Assembly (NCBI RefSeq): GCF_029203305.1
Contig: NC_089461.1
Coordinates: forward strand, 1,240,001-1,304,000
DNA from: Yamadazyma tenuis
Taxonomy: Eukaryota; Ascomycota; Pichiomycetes; Serinales; Debaryomycetaceae
Direction of reading: 5' to 3'
Length of the DNA stretch: 64,000 bases
The notes beneath the pieces were generated by a model. It had not been told where the DNA came from, ran no database searches, and was given only the letters and a program-made list of their open reading frames with translations. Each line of letters starts with the position of its first letter. Position 1 is the first letter of the stretch. The position numbers were made by a program, and so were the translations under genes. Below are positions 27,651-37,915 of this stretch, one piece after another.

Positions 27651-29483
27651 TTAAAAGGGCACGTCGTATCCCAAAACCAAACTTCCGATTAAAAACAAGT
27701 TAAGAGCAGTTATGAAGCCCCATACTAAGATAGCTCCGACAGTCGTCAAAGGGCCATTGCTCAAATCCTTGTATCCCACTACTTTATTGTCGTACGGGTC
27801 TTTACGATTTGTTGGAATGCCAGCCGCATACTCGGGGTGGTTTATGGATCGTAAGTCATTCGTATGTTGTATCAAACTCTCATTTTCTTGGGTGCTGGAG
27901 CTGATTTGAAGTGGTTCTTCTTCTTCGAATCCAGCACATGGATGGCTCTTTCGCAAATCTTGCAACTTGATGGCAGGTTCTCTGCTTTTATACCGCATAT
28001 GATCGTGTTCACTGGTGTGGATGCTGAAATCTTCTTCAGTTTCAATGTCACCTTCATAAGCTGCAGTTATAGGCACTCTCATGATCTCTTTGGAGCAAGT
28101 GAACATAATCAATGGTGCAGTTACAAATGGTAATAGCAAAGATAACACCACCTGACTCAAGTTAAGAACATTGGCCAAACCTTCTCTTCCAGTCATCAAC
28201 ACCACCATAAAGCATGGTAAGATGGCCAAGGCTCTAGTAATTAATCTTCTGGCCACTGGAGGCATTGTCCAACTCAAGAACCCTTCAGAAACCATTTGAC
28301 CAGCAAGAGTACATACAATACCAGCACTTTGACCACTGAACAATAAAGCCAATGCAAACACTACACCTGCTGTCTTAGACAAGTGGGTTGAGAGAAGCTT
28401 GTAGATTGTAAACAAATCAGCATTCTCGTAATGTTCATCTTCGTCATCTGACTCGTTTCCATCATGTTCATGTTCATCATCTCTCTTATCATCTTTCTTC
28501 TTCAAAGTGGCTCCAGCCACTATCAAAATGGCAGAGTTGACAAACAATGCCACCGTGAACAAGGAAATCACAAGTTCCACAATTGTGTATGACATGGTAT
28601 CATTGATAGCATGGATGGAAGGTCTGTAGTGGTCCTCCTCTTCCTGTGCATATTTTTGGCGTATGTCTTGAATGCTATCCTCAGGAAACTCATCCCCTTC
28701 GCCTTCAATTTCATGGACATCTGAAACCTCACCCTCTGACGATGGTATAGTGTACCCATTTCTATTGTCGTAGTCTTTAAGACGGGATTGAACAAGGCCT
28801 GATCCCAAGTACAATGAATGAGGCATCACGGTTGCTCCCAAGATGGCTAAACTCAAAAACAATCCGTTTCCTCCCTCTCTATCACTCAAATCGATCACCT
28901 TCTCGTTGGGTAAAAACCCTTTGAACACATCTCCAAGGTCAAAATCAATACTTTTATCATGGCTCACCTGGTATAATTCGATACCGAAGCATATCACAGT
29001 AGCAGTCACAAGAACTGAGACAAACATCTCAAAGATTCTTACGAAAAGAAGGGGGCCGTTTGGGCGGTAGGCCATCAACACCACCAACACATCTATAATG
29101 GTGATAAGTACACCCACCACAAGTGGTAAGTTGAACAAGATGTTGAGAGCAATGGCCGTCCCCACCACTTCGGCCAAATCAGTAGCAATAATGGCGATTT
29201 CAGCCATCACATACACTAACATGTTGATACGGTGGTTCAAGTGGATGCGGCAGTTGGTGGCAAGATCAAGACCGGTCACACAACCAAGTCGTGCCAGAAG
29301 AATCTGGAGGAATATAGCCAAACAATTCAGAAGAAGTATCAGAAACAAAAGCTTATACTGATATACTGAGCCTGCTGCCACTGCAGTCGAGTAGTTACCG
29401 GGATCCATATATGCCACCGAAACCATGAGACCTGGTCCGATAAAACGCAGGTACTTTTTTAGGATTACTATGATCCTTCTCAT
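27651..29483 (-). CDS. SMF3: Smf3-type Nramp divalent-metal transporter
   Basis: This 610-residue proton-coupled Mn/Fe transporter keeps both Nramp metal-binding motifs: DPGN in AYMDPGNYSTAV (span 1) and MPH in GATVMPHSLYLG (span 6). EVVGTAIALNILF, FVNSAILIVAGATL and FALALLFSGQSAGI mark later spans. It resembles vacuolar Smf3 (473 aa) most, and ends like it in a short tail (GYDVPF). The extra length is in acidic cytosolic or lumenal loops: about residues 240-285 (EGEVSDVHEIEGEGDEFPED) and a D/E/H-rich insert near 330-350, plus a long C-terminal loop. The frame opens at a TTG nine bases upstream; 29483 is the first ATG. Confidence 0.92.
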   Translation of the reverse strand: MRRIIVILKKYLRFIGPGLMVSVAYMDPGNYSTAVAAGSVYQYKLLFLILLLNCLAIFLQILLARLGCVTGLDLATNCRIHLNHRINMLVYVMAEIAIIATDLAEVVGTAIALNILFNLPLVVGVLITIIDVLVVLMAYRPNGPLLFVRIFEMFVSVLVTATVICFGIELYQVSHDKSIDFDLGDVFKGFLPNEKVIDLSDREGGNGLFLSLAILGATVMPHSLYLGSGLVQSRLKDYDNRNGYTIPSSEGEVSDVHEIEGEGDEFPEDSIQDIRQKYAQEEEDHYRPSIHAINDTMSYTIVELVISLFTVALFVNSAILIVAGATLKKKDDKRDDEHEHDGNESDDEDEHYENADLFTIYKLLSTHLSKTAGVVFALALLFSGQSAGIVCTLAGQMVSEGFLSWTMPPVARRLITRALAILPCFMVVLMTGREGLANVLNLSQVVLSLLLPFVTAPLIMFTCSKEIMRVPITAAYEGDIETEEDFSIHTSEHDHMRYKSREPAIKLQDLRKSHPCAGFEEEEPLQISSSTQENESLIQHTNDLRSINHPEYAAGIPTNRKDPYDNKVVGYKDLSNGPLTTVGAILVWGFITALNLFLIGSLVLGYDVPF

Positions 29484-30151
29484 ATTGTTCAAATGTCTTG
29501 TTGAAGGTGGCTAATTTTGTTGTTAGCAGTGTGTAACTTCGAATGTTGTACCTTTGGTACGTTATTTAAGGAATAGGGTGAAACAGTAAAGTTTTTAACG
29601 AATATGTTGCGCCTCAAAGTAGCTAATGTCACCTGTCGTGTAAACAACTTAGCACTTTGCACTAAAAATGGAAACAGAAGAACACTTAATACTGCTGCTT
29701 GTAAGCTAGGGCGTGAGTGTTGAACGACGTGTGTTAGATTAGTTTTGGTATCTACCAGGTTCTAGTGGATAACAGTGAAGGAAACTTTGTGTATGGCTGA
29801 ATCTAGAGATACATTCTAAGAAGTTTTTTTTCTGTGCCCAAGCGCGCCCCGGCGATCGGGGAAGAGGAAGGCTATCACGAGGACAATAACGGTTAGCTCC
29901 TGGGAATATGGGTGTATGGGTCAAACATTGAAAGAGCACCTCCCGGCGTCCGACAATTGTCCATCAGCAGATCCAGAAATACATGAGACTCAGAATACCA
30001 AGGTTTTTGTCACGTAATTACGTAAGCTCTAGACTCCAGAGCCCACAGGTCTGTCTTTGCCCCGGAAAGTGCGCGCCCGAAGTCGCAAACTCTTCCCATA
30101 CAAATCGGTCAAATATCCCCGTCCCAACAACAGCTCACAAATTCATTCGCC
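29484..30151. other. Divergent intergenic region between SMF3 and PDX1
   Basis: About 670 bp with no gene. It holds the Rap1-like GGGTGTATGGGTC (29910-29922) and a GC-rich patch with GCGCGCCCCGGCGATCGGGG (29844-29863). Confidence 0.4.
29910..29922 (-). promoter_or_regulatory. Rap1-like motif before PDX1
   Basis: GGGTGTATGGGTC on the plus strand is the exact reverse complement of the 13-mer at 25368-25380. It lies 230 bp upstream of the PDX1 ATG. Confidence 0.35.
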
Positions 30152-31384
30152 ATGTTAAGGACAACCGCTAGCCACAGCATTCGGGCAGCCAAAAGCCAAT
30201 TCCATACGTCGGCTCGAATCGCTGCCGCCTCCATCTTCCGCATGCCTGCCATGTCTCCCACCATGACGGAAGGTGGCATCACCGCCTGGAAAGTCAAGCC
30301 CGGCGAATCTTTCGCTGCTGGAGATGTTTTAATTGAAATTGAAACTGATAAGGCCACAATCGATGTGGAAGCCCAGGACGATGGAATTTTGTGGGAGATT
30401 CTTGCTAACAACGGTGACTCCGGGATCCCAGTGGGGAAGCCTATTGCCTATTTGGCAGAACCTAATGACGACTTGGCTACTCTTGAAAAACCACCTGCGG
30501 AGGAAGAACCCACCAGAGAAGCAATAACCCCCGAGGCCTCCAAGCCTTCTCCCTCTAAGCTGGAACCAGCTCCCGCCAAGTCAGCCCCAGTACCTTCGTC
30601 TGGTTCTGTAATCACTAAAGCCAACCCCAACCAAAAGCTCTTCCCATCGGTTGAACTATTGCTCCACAAACACCATATTTCTCCTGAAGATGCCTTCGCT
30701 AAGATAGAGGCCTCGGGACCTAACGGTCGTCTTTTGAAGGGAGATGTGTTGGCGTACTTGGGAGAAATCCAAAAAGACTCGGTGGTATCGGTCGCCAACT
30801 TCATCCATGAGAAACAACACTTGGACTTGTCAAACATCGTGTTGAAAGAACCTGAAGCTTCCAAACCCGCTGAAAAGGCTGCTGATAAGCCCGCAGAGCC
30901 TGTCAAGCCAAAGAACATCTTGACATTGAAAGTATCTGCTCCTTTAGATGTGCCAAACGATCAATTCCGTTATGCATTTGAAAACTCCATTCATAGCGCT
31001 ATCACCAGGACGTATGCCGCTCGGTTCCCCGAATTCGCCACGTCTCCTTCAGGTCTGTCCATCATACTGAATGCAGACGACATTTTCGACGACTTATTGG
31101 CTGCTCCTCCCACCAAATCGAGATTCCAGGTCTACGACATCTCCTACAAATTCCCAACCTCAAACCTCAACAGGTTGTTTGCACCAATTGACGCTTTCGA
31201 TGACTTAATGTCTACTCCAGGCAAAGAGGTGAACTCCGGCTCCGGCTCAGGCTCCGGCGTGGTTGATGTCGAGTTCAAGGTGAAGTTTGACGACAAATTG
31301 ACTGATTCAGTGGAGTTCGTCGAGTACTTCCAAAACAGCTTATTGGAACAAATTCCCAGCAAAAGCTTAAACGTGGTTGAGTGA
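30152..31384 (+). CDS. PDX1: Pdx1, E3-binding protein (protein X) of pyruvate dehydrogenase
   Basis: This mitochondrial matrix subunit anchors dihydrolipoamide dehydrogenase to the E2 core. The 410 residues equal the yeast length. A mitochondrial presequence (MLRTTASHSIRAAKSQFHTS) precedes a lipoyl domain (FRMPAMSPTMTEGGITAWKV, with the lipoyl lysine in ETDKATIDVEA), an A/P/E/K-rich linker, and a peripheral-subunit-binding domain near 165-205 (LFPSVELLLHKHHISPEDAF, GPNGRLLKGDVLAYL). The C-terminal part lacks the HxxxDG active site of E2, which separates Pdx1 from Lat1. A GSGSGSG linker near residue 365 precedes the last segment. Confidence 0.95.
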   Translation: MLRTTASHSIRAAKSQFHTSARIAAASIFRMPAMSPTMTEGGITAWKVKPGESFAAGDVLIEIETDKATIDVEAQDDGILWEILANNGDSGIPVGKPIAYLAEPNDDLATLEKPPAEEEPTREAITPEASKPSPSKLEPAPAKSAPVPSSGSVITKANPNQKLFPSVELLLHKHHISPEDAFAKIEASGPNGRLLKGDVLAYLGEIQKDSVVSVANFIHEKQHLDLSNIVLKEPEASKPAEKAADKPAEPVKPKNILTLKVSAPLDVPNDQFRYAFENSIHSAITRTYAARFPEFATSPSGLSIILNADDIFDDLLAAPPTKSRFQVYDISYKFPTSNLNRLFAPIDAFDDLMSTPGKEVNSGSGSGSGVVDVEFKVKFDDKLTDSVEFVEYFQNSLLEQIPSKSLNVVE

Positions 31385-31814
31385 ATAGAATAGAATAAAA
31401 TACACAAACATTGCTGGCCTATGAACCTGGTAGTTTTTCTCTAGTCCATGTAAGTATTATGTATCCCACTGCTCATACCTAAAATCGTCCAATATTGTTT
31501 ACGCGATCTTCGTTAGGATTATTATACAAGGTTTAAATAAAAATAAATGCCTTGTCTGTCTCATAAAAAAAAATCCGTTTTTTTTTCTTTATTTTTGAAG
31601 ACTTATCACTTCTATCTCAAATCTTTTCATCTTTTAAGCCCACCCCCTTGTACGACTCCACGTTCCTCCGTGGTATCCCCAATCAATTCTTCCTCCACTC
31701 AATTTGATTTCAACCCTGCAATTTCATCCCGCTACTTCCAGTTGGAGTCTTCTATCCCTCCTAAAAATAAAAAAATAACAACTATAGATCACTTTCCTTC
31801 TAGAAGCCTGAACC
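31385..31814. other. Intergenic: PDX1 3' side and promoter of the AT-hook gene
   Basis: About 430 bp, strongly pyrimidine-rich on the plus strand (poly-T at 31577-31587; CCACCCCCTT; TTCCTCC), as in a leader or start-site region. No gene is supported. Confidence 0.4.
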
Positions 31815-33548
31815 ATGTACAACCCGTACCCAAGTTATCCTGTGGCACAGCAGGACCGCAAGAACGTCAATGTTAACGCCGTCAACATGAACGCCATGGG
31901 TGCTATCAACTCCATTAGTGGCTCGTCACCCAAACTCTACAATGGTAACGGTATGGTAACAAACATGCCTCCATCCTCAACTGTTGCCTCGAATGCCTCG
32001 ATGTCTGGCATGGGGCATATGGTTCAACCAGCGGTCGGAGGTCCTTCTTCCTCTGGTGCTGCCAGCGGTGCCACCTCCACTACCCGTAACTACTCCAATT
32101 ATCCACAACCACAAAATACCAGGATAATAAGTAACCCACCCGTCACCGCCAGCGTCACTGGCCACCACTTGGGAATGCCTCCTCGTAATTACTATCAGCA
32201 GCAGCAACAGCAGTCTCCCCAAACACAAACAGCCTCTCAACAGCCGCAAATGAATTATCAACAGCAGCAACAACAACAGCAGATGAGCCAGTACCAGAAT
32301 CAAAATCGCCAGTACCCAGCGCTGACCATATATGATGCTAACTTCCTCCAAATGTATCCACAGCAGCAGTATCAACAACAACAACAACAATACCAGCAGC
32401 TTCTTCAGGTTCAATACCCCAACCAATATGGTAGCCAATTCAACCAACAGCAGATGCAACATATGCCCCAACAAATCCGCAATTCGCCGCAGCAGCCCCA
32501 GCAGCCCCAGCAGCTTCAGTCCCATCCCCAGCATCAGAGCCAAACTCGTTACCTCGAGCAACTTAAACAGCAGGCGGCTCCTCAGACCTATTCGATGCAA
32601 TCCATTGGTTATGAAGATGATCATCACTTGGATGGCTACCATCAAGACCTAGACTTGAAACCACGGCAACAACCTCAAGTCCAATTAGTTCAGACGCAGA
32701 CCCAACCTCAACTTCCAGGAACTCAACAACATCTTCTGCACCAGCATCTTCAACAGCAACAGAACCATCTCCAACAGCAACAGAACCTGTTTCAACAGCA
32801 TCTACAACAGCAACCACTCCATCAGCAAGTCCAGCCTCTGCACCTCCAAGTCCATGGCCAACAACAACATCACCAGACCCAACCTCAAGCGGTGACCCAC
32901 GATCAATACCTCCATAAGCTGCCTCAACAGCTCTCTAATGGCCCTTCAAAGCTTTCCAAGCACATAAGTCCAGTAGGTGTCGAGCTGGTATCTTCCAAAA
33001 TCACATCAGCCTCTGGATCTACTCCCCCAACCTCTGCCTCTTCGGGAGCAGTAGCCGGCCCCGATCAGCCGATTCGTAAGAGAGGAAGAAAACCAAAGAA
33101 CCAAAGTCTTGAAGCAACAAACCCCACCTTCCATCAGTTTGATAACCCACCACCTGTTCCTGCGGAAAAGAGAAAGAGAGGTCGTCCAAAGCTTTTAATC
33201 CTCGATCCTACTTTAAACAGCTACATCGACTCATCGCATCCCAACTATAAGGCGTTGAGGACGCAAATGAAACGTGAAGACGGACCAGTGCTTTCCAGTT
33301 ATGTAGATAAGCTGCAATCGGCTTACCTTTTGAGAGAGTATGATGCCTCGGAAGCTTCGAAGCTTTTGCAAAAGAAGGATAAGCGTGGCAGACCCCGAAA
33401 ATTCGCTGTGGAAGAAACAGGAATTACGGTCAAAGGTGTTAGAATTGGAGGTATGAAACACAAACGAAAAAAGTCAGTTACCAATCCCGTGCCAAATCAA
33501 ATGAAGAGACCAAGAGGTAGACCCAGAAAAATCGATACTGGGTTCTAA
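31815..33548 (+). CDS. Glutamine-rich protein with four AT-hook-like motifs (probable chromatin protein)
   Basis: I do not recognise an orthologue. The 577-residue product starts with an S/G/N-rich stretch, then about 250 residues of poly-Q/P/H (many Q runs of 3-6) up to about residue 375. The C-terminal third has four GRP-type AT-hook cores: KRGRKPK near 422, KRKRGRPK near 453, KRGRPRK near 523 and RPRGRPRK near 566. Between hooks 2 and 3 lies a short conserved-looking helical segment (SSYVDKLQSAYLLREYDASE). The design suggests minor-groove DNA binding with a Q-rich activation or aggregation-prone domain, as in chromatin remodeller subunits or transcription cofactors. The function is inferred only from these motifs. 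Confidence 0.8.
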   Translation: MYNPYPSYPVAQQDRKNVNVNAVNMNAMGAINSISGSSPKLYNGNGMVTNMPPSSTVASNASMSGMGHMVQPAVGGPSSSGAASGATSTTRNYSNYPQPQNTRIISNPPVTASVTGHHLGMPPRNYYQQQQQQSPQTQTASQQPQMNYQQQQQQQQMSQYQNQNRQYPALTIYDANFLQMYPQQQYQQQQQQYQQLLQVQYPNQYGSQFNQQQMQHMPQQIRNSPQQPQQPQQLQSHPQHQSQTRYLEQLKQQAAPQTYSMQSIGYEDDHHLDGYHQDLDLKPRQQPQVQLVQTQTQPQLPGTQQHLLHQHLQQQQNHLQQQQNLFQQHLQQQPLHQQVQPLHLQVHGQQQHHQTQPQAVTHDQYLHKLPQQLSNGPSKLSKHISPVGVELVSSKITSASGSTPPTSASSGAVAGPDQPIRKRGRKPKNQSLEATNPTFHQFDNPPPVPAEKRKRGRPKLLILDPTLNSYIDSSHPNYKALRTQMKREDGPVLSSYVDKLQSAYLLREYDASEASKLLQKKDKRGRPRKFAVEETGITVKGVRIGGMKHKRKKSVTNPVPNQMKRPRGRPRKIDTGF

Positions 33549-33662
33549 GAGCAAAGAAATAAGAGAAGAATCCTCTTGACTCTAAAGGAATAATACCCCT
33601 TGTATAATTAGTGTAGCATGTATAAATTATATTATTACTATTGGTTAATATATCACCCTTCA

Positions 33663-35240
33663 CTACTTCCGGTGTGACTTTTTCAGCTTTTTCTTCTTTT
33701 TGTTCTTCACATTGTTACTTCTATTTTGGGTATGACTATGCGAACTTCCTTCTAGTTGTGGGTTGGCTATCTCCTGTGATGATGCTATGCCTGTGGGGGT
33801 ACCTTCCCAGGACGAGTTCAACACTCGCGATGAGCTTATATCTTCGGAAGATTTCAGGTTTTCTTTGCTGCTGCCGTAGTTAGGAGACTTGGCTAACAAA
33901 GGGGAAGTCTCTAAAAGAGGAGACCTTTCTGCGTCAGACTGTTGGCTGGAATCTGATTCAAATGTTATATTCTGCTCATACAATCTCTCTCTCAAATCCA
34001 TGATTTCCTCAGGCTCATGCGTGATCTTGGACTTGCATTCAGCATCATCCTTCTCATCAAAATCGTTAATATTTCCATGTTTGGAAGATGAAGCAATGAG
34101 ATTACGAGACCGACCAAAGAAATCGAGTTCATCTTCAGGATATTTTGGAGGAAGCTCATCACCCTTGTCCAAGAGTTGATCTCCTCTTAGGCTTGACGAG
34201 GTCCCATACTGAGGTAATGATGCAAGTCCTCTATCTCCTCTGATTCTTTTGTAGTCACTAGTAGAAATGAATCCGTATTTCTTGACGTTGGCTTCGATCC
34301 AAACAAATCCTAATTGCCCCAAATTCACCTGGAACTTGGCATTAGTCAGAAAACATCCGATTGCTGGGTACATATCCACAAACAAACCTTTCATTACGTC
34401 CATCAACTTTTTCCCGTTTCGGGTTATGAAGACGGTTCCAGTCAAGACGTGGTAGCCAAATCCAACAATATCACTCTGTAATAATGGAGGAAGTACCAAT
34501 GCATTATAAAAGCTCTGTTCTCCCCAATGTTGCTGTAGAGGGGTAGGGAACGGCTTATTTATCTTCAAGTTACCTGTACTTTCGTACGCTATGGAAAAAT
34601 TGTTGTAACCCGGTAATCTAAAACCTGCTGGATATGGTTTCGTCACGAGACCTATGGAAAAATGTGCATTAGGATTACCAGCGTTGGAGTATTCAAACAC
34701 TTTGGTTTCAAAGTATATGCAATCGGAGAAGGATCTGTTTTTTACAGGCAAGCTGTAATTCAATACACTTGTGGCAGTGGAGTACGGGGAGTTGTTATCA
34801 AGAAAGTTGATCTCGGTTTTATCTTCAACAATGTATCGAGGTTGTAAACTATCAGCATCTTGTTCAAATTCAAATGCATTTACACCTCTCTCCTTGATTA
34901 TGATCTCATCCTCTCTTGAGATCGATCTTCCTCTAGTGTTATGAAATTCAGGTGGATTATCTCGTGTAAACTGCTCTCCTCTAAGGAAAGAAGACTGTTC
35001 TTCAGGTGAAAGTCTTTTGAAATCATACTCTTCGGACAATCCTACCAATGCCTCTTCGTCATTCAAGAACTCTGTGGGTAAGTTAGTGTTATCAACAATG
35101 ATATTGCCGACTCTAACGTATCCTCTGGTTGAATCAGCACCAGCACACTTGTATATAACAATAACTGCTATCAAAAGTGCACAGAACGAACATACCAAAA
35201 ACACAACCAAGAGAGTCGTTGGAGTACTTGCATCTGACAT
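33663..35240 (-). CDS. SSH4: Ssh4/Ear1-type Rsp5 adaptor with SPRY domain
   Basis: This 525-residue endosomal or vacuolar membrane adaptor recruits the ubiquitin ligase Rsp5 to cargo for sorting into multivesicular bodies. A single membrane span at residues 9-33 (LLVVFLVCSFCALLIAVIVI) is followed by the Ear1/Ssh4 N-module and a SPRY domain at about 150-330 (CIYFETKVFEYSN, HFSIGLVTKPYPAGFRLPGY, DIVGFGYHVLTGTVFITRNG). A PPxY motif (PPKYPED) after the SPRY domain is the Rsp5 WW-domain ligand. The tail is S/N-rich with a basic end (KNKKKKKLKKSHRK). Ssh4 and Ear1 cannot be told apart here. An upstream ATG at 35291 would add 17 residues that seem unconserved. Confidence 0.9.
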   Translation of the reverse strand: MSDASTPTTLLVVFLVCSFCALLIAVIVIYKCAGADSTRGYVRVGNIIVDNTNLPTEFLNDEEALVGLSEEYDFKRLSPEEQSSFLRGEQFTRDNPPEFHNTRGRSISREDEIIIKERGVNAFEFEQDADSLQPRYIVEDKTEINFLDNNSPYSTATSVLNYSLPVKNRSFSDCIYFETKVFEYSNAGNPNAHFSIGLVTKPYPAGFRLPGYNNFSIAYESTGNLKINKPFPTPLQQHWGEQSFYNALVLPPLLQSDIVGFGYHVLTGTVFITRNGKKLMDVMKGLFVDMYPAIGCFLTNAKFQVNLGQLGFVWIEANVKKYGFISTSDYKRIRGDRGLASLPQYGTSSSLRGDQLLDKGDELPPKYPEDELDFFGRSRNLIASSSKHGNINDFDEKDDAECKSKITHEPEEIMDLRERLYEQNITFESDSSQQSDAERSPLLETSPLLAKSPNYGSSKENLKSSEDISSSRVLNSSWEGTPTGIASSQEIANPQLEGSSHSHTQNRSNNVKNKKKKKLKKSHRK

Positions 35241-35791
35241 GATGAAGTTAGTCAATACGGGTTTTTGTTCGTGGGGTAAGGTGTAAAACAATTGAGATTT
35301 TTAGACACTGAGTTCAGCAGTTCCTTATTTTTCTTGATAATGGTTGCGACATCAAGTAGCCACTTAACGATGTTCAAAAGAATTGAAGTCTGTTTAAGAG
35401 AAGGTGATGAGTATCATGATAAGGATATTATTGTGTACGGATCATGTACAAAGGACTTGTGAAGTCGAAAGCAAAAGAGTTTGCTGGTAATCTGATTTTA
35501 TAGAGTACATATGCTGTGATGCCACATTAAGCCACAAGGGTTTACAACCTGAGATGGGCAATTGAAGCAAATACTTCCTTTTCTTCCCTATATAGTTCCA
35601 TATCTATAGTTATCCATACCTCTTGACTCTCGTACTTTTTCACTATTGTTTATATGATGTATACGATGTGACAAAATTCCCTCTATGTGATGTATCATAC
35701 TATATGATTATAATGTTGACTACACATTTATATACATCTGATGCTTCTTACGTCAAATTGTCTCGTCTTCTGGTATTATTCTGTTCACTTC
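35241..35791. other. Intergenic: SSH4 promoter and NOC3 3' side
   Basis: About 550 bp, AT-rich, without a supported gene. Several TATA/TATATA runs occur between 35580 and 35740. Nothing else recognised. Confidence 0.4.
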
Positions 35792-37915
35792 CTACACCTT
35801 CCGATCGTTGACTTTACTAAGTTTCATAAGCGATCGAGCTCCATCTCGCACCATGGGTGAATAATGCTTATCCAATAACACATTTTCCCAAAGAGTAGCG
35901 GCTGATGAGTTACATCTTTCTAACTCCACCTCTCTCTGTATTTCAATTCCAAGCTGGTATGAACCTTCGCCACTGATTCTCTCTTCTGTGTTCCATAAGC
36001 CTTTCAAACTCTCACCATACTTATTGACAAGCTTTCCAATGAACTTGAGGGTAGCCAAAGACGTCTTTTCTGGTGTATGAAGGATAGATAAGTAGAGCCG
36101 TTTAGTAAAACTCACGCTTCTTGATACACTTCCATTTCTAGACCGGAAAAAAATTGAGTCAAGACAATTAAGAAGCAACTCTGACTTCGTCGAAACGTTC
36201 ACAGATGGCTTCTCAAGATTCTCAGAGTTTGACAATGGGTCCAATAGTCTTAAAGACTTGGAACTAAACTCGAGCTCACAGTCCAATGCCAAATCAGATA
36301 AAATAAGGTACATGGTTGAAACAAACCGGGACAAATCTATAGATATAGGCAATTTACCGACTGTAAGATGATTTAATGTAAGTTGGAAAGACGTCATGAT
36401 ACAAAGCAAGATGGTTCTTATTTGTCTTGAATCGAAGAGACCACATTCGCCTTCTTCGTATATTTCGTCTGCATCGTCTTCGTTGGTCAAAGAATTGCTA
36501 CTCACAATATCCGTCATTATTTCCCGTAAAACTTCCAAAAAATCACCCAACAAGTCAAAATTGGCCATTTTCCCAAATTTAGATAACCCTTCAAGCACAG
36601 CTGCCATTAAGAGACCTGCGTCATTCTTTTCATCCACTGAGGAGGCACCTACCTTTAAGATCTCCAAATATAACTTCAATAACCTCTGCAAAATCTTCGC
36701 CTGGAACTTTTCTCTTTCTTCAGCGGTAATGGTCTGTTTAGCCTTTTCCAATTCTTCCTCAATTTCCTTCATTTCCTTCCTAGATTTTCGTTGCTTCTTA
36801 GACAAATGAACCCTGTCCTTCTTCTTGAGCTTTGGAGCCGACCTTCTGCCTCCCTCCGAAGGGTTGTAATCATCCAATACTGATAATGATAAAAAGATAT
36901 TGAGCACCGACTCATCGACTCTATACTTCTTTTCAGTAATTGTTTTACATAAGATATTAGTCAAATCGTGAGATAATTCTCCGTGTTCTTTATCTTCAGC
37001 AAGTAACAGTTCCAATAACCTGATGCACTTGGTAAAAACTCTGTGGTCTTCTATATCTTGTGGCTTCTTGTTCAATCTCTTGACAATAATTGTCAATAAC
37101 TCGTTACGGTTGTTGAAAAACTTCAAGGCCGAAGAAGCCATTTCACAGCAGACTTTCAATGCTAACTGTCCAAGCTTCACTTGATTTTCTGTGATATTCT
37201 TATTATTCATGGAGTTCAGCCTAGTGATCCTTCCTAAGTCACCTAAATGGTCAACGAACAATTTATAATTGTATATCAACGATTGTTCAAATTGTCTCAA
37301 CCTGGCAACTTCCTTACTGACCTTTTCTCTCTTCTCTGCATCCGTCAATTGTCGAATTTTATACCCAGGTGCCAAACTCTTGAACACAGGAACCAACGAA
37401 ATGATAGCCAATTGACTAACCACAAAGTTCTTCGATTTAGACATTTTTCTGAGTCTCGTCAAGCAGGCAGTATTTTCTTCTGGGTCCTCCATTAACCGAG
37501 CTGCCAACTCTGCTACTTCCTCCTTGATCTTAACCAATCTTTCCCGTGGTGAAAGACTCGAGTCGTTAAATTCATCTTCACTTTCTTCCTTTTCCTCAGG
37601 TTGTGCTGGAGCTTGTAACTCTTGCTCTTCGTCATCAGATTCAGGAACTGTTTGCTCTCTTTGCGTTCTTTCCACTGTACCATCCAGTCGCTTGATTGGC
37701 AAACCTTCCACTACGTCTTTGTGTTTAGCTGATCTGGGCTTTAATTCATAGCTCTGCTCGGCCGTTTCCCAATCTGCCTCTTGATCTATGTCTAAATCAG
37801 GACCTTGATGCACACTTTCAGAGAAGACTCCATTGTCTAGTTGAGAATCTGCATCTTGTTTGAGCTTCTTTCTCCGGTCGTCACTGGTTTTGGATTTAGT
37901 CTTCCTCTTCCCCAT
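35792..37915 (-). CDS. NOC3: Noc3, nucleolar complex protein for 60S export and replication licensing
   Basis: This 707-residue protein (yeast 663) forms a complex with Noc2 for intranuclear transport of pre-60S particles and has a reported role in pre-replicative complex loading. It has a basic/acidic N-terminus (KRKTKSKTSDDRRKKLKQD), then the NOC3 domain (SPRERLVKIKEEVAELAARL, ACLTRLRKMSKSKNFVVSQL, LVPVFKSLAPGYKIR) and a C-terminal CBF/Mak21-like helical region. The charged segment KKKDRVHLSKKQRKSRKEMK near residue 365 is typical of Noc3. The start ATG at 37915 follows a PAC promoter box by 25 bp. Confidence 0.94.
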   Translation of the reverse strand: MGKRKTKSKTSDDRRKKLKQDADSQLDNGVFSESVHQGPDLDIDQEADWETAEQSYELKPRSAKHKDVVEGLPIKRLDGTVERTQREQTVPESDDEEQELQAPAQPEEKEESEDEFNDSSLSPRERLVKIKEEVAELAARLMEDPEENTACLTRLRKMSKSKNFVVSQLAIISLVPVFKSLAPGYKIRQLTDAEKREKVSKEVARLRQFEQSLIYNYKLFVDHLGDLGRITRLNSMNNKNITENQVKLGQLALKVCCEMASSALKFFNNRNELLTIIVKRLNKKPQDIEDHRVFTKCIRLLELLLAEDKEHGELSHDLTNILCKTITEKKYRVDESVLNIFLSLSVLDDYNPSEGGRRSAPKLKKKDRVHLSKKQRKSRKEMKEIEEELEKAKQTITAEEREKFQAKILQRLLKLYLEILKVGASSVDEKNDAGLLMAAVLEGLSKFGKMANFDLLGDFLEVLREIMTDIVSSNSLTNEDDADEIYEEGECGLFDSRQIRTILLCIMTSFQLTLNHLTVGKLPISIDLSRFVSTMYLILSDLALDCELEFSSKSLRLLDPLSNSENLEKPSVNVSTKSELLLNCLDSIFFRSRNGSVSRSVSFTKRLYLSILHTPEKTSLATLKFIGKLVNKYGESLKGLWNTEERISGEGSYQLGIEIQREVELERCNSSAATLWENVLLDKHYSPMVRDGARSLMKLSKVNDRKV

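Noticed and set aside
31977..32645. 222-codon minus-strand L/I/V-rich ORF that looks like a membrane protein
   Set aside because: Complement of CAG/CAA glutamine repeats always gives Leu-rich frames; it is an artefact.
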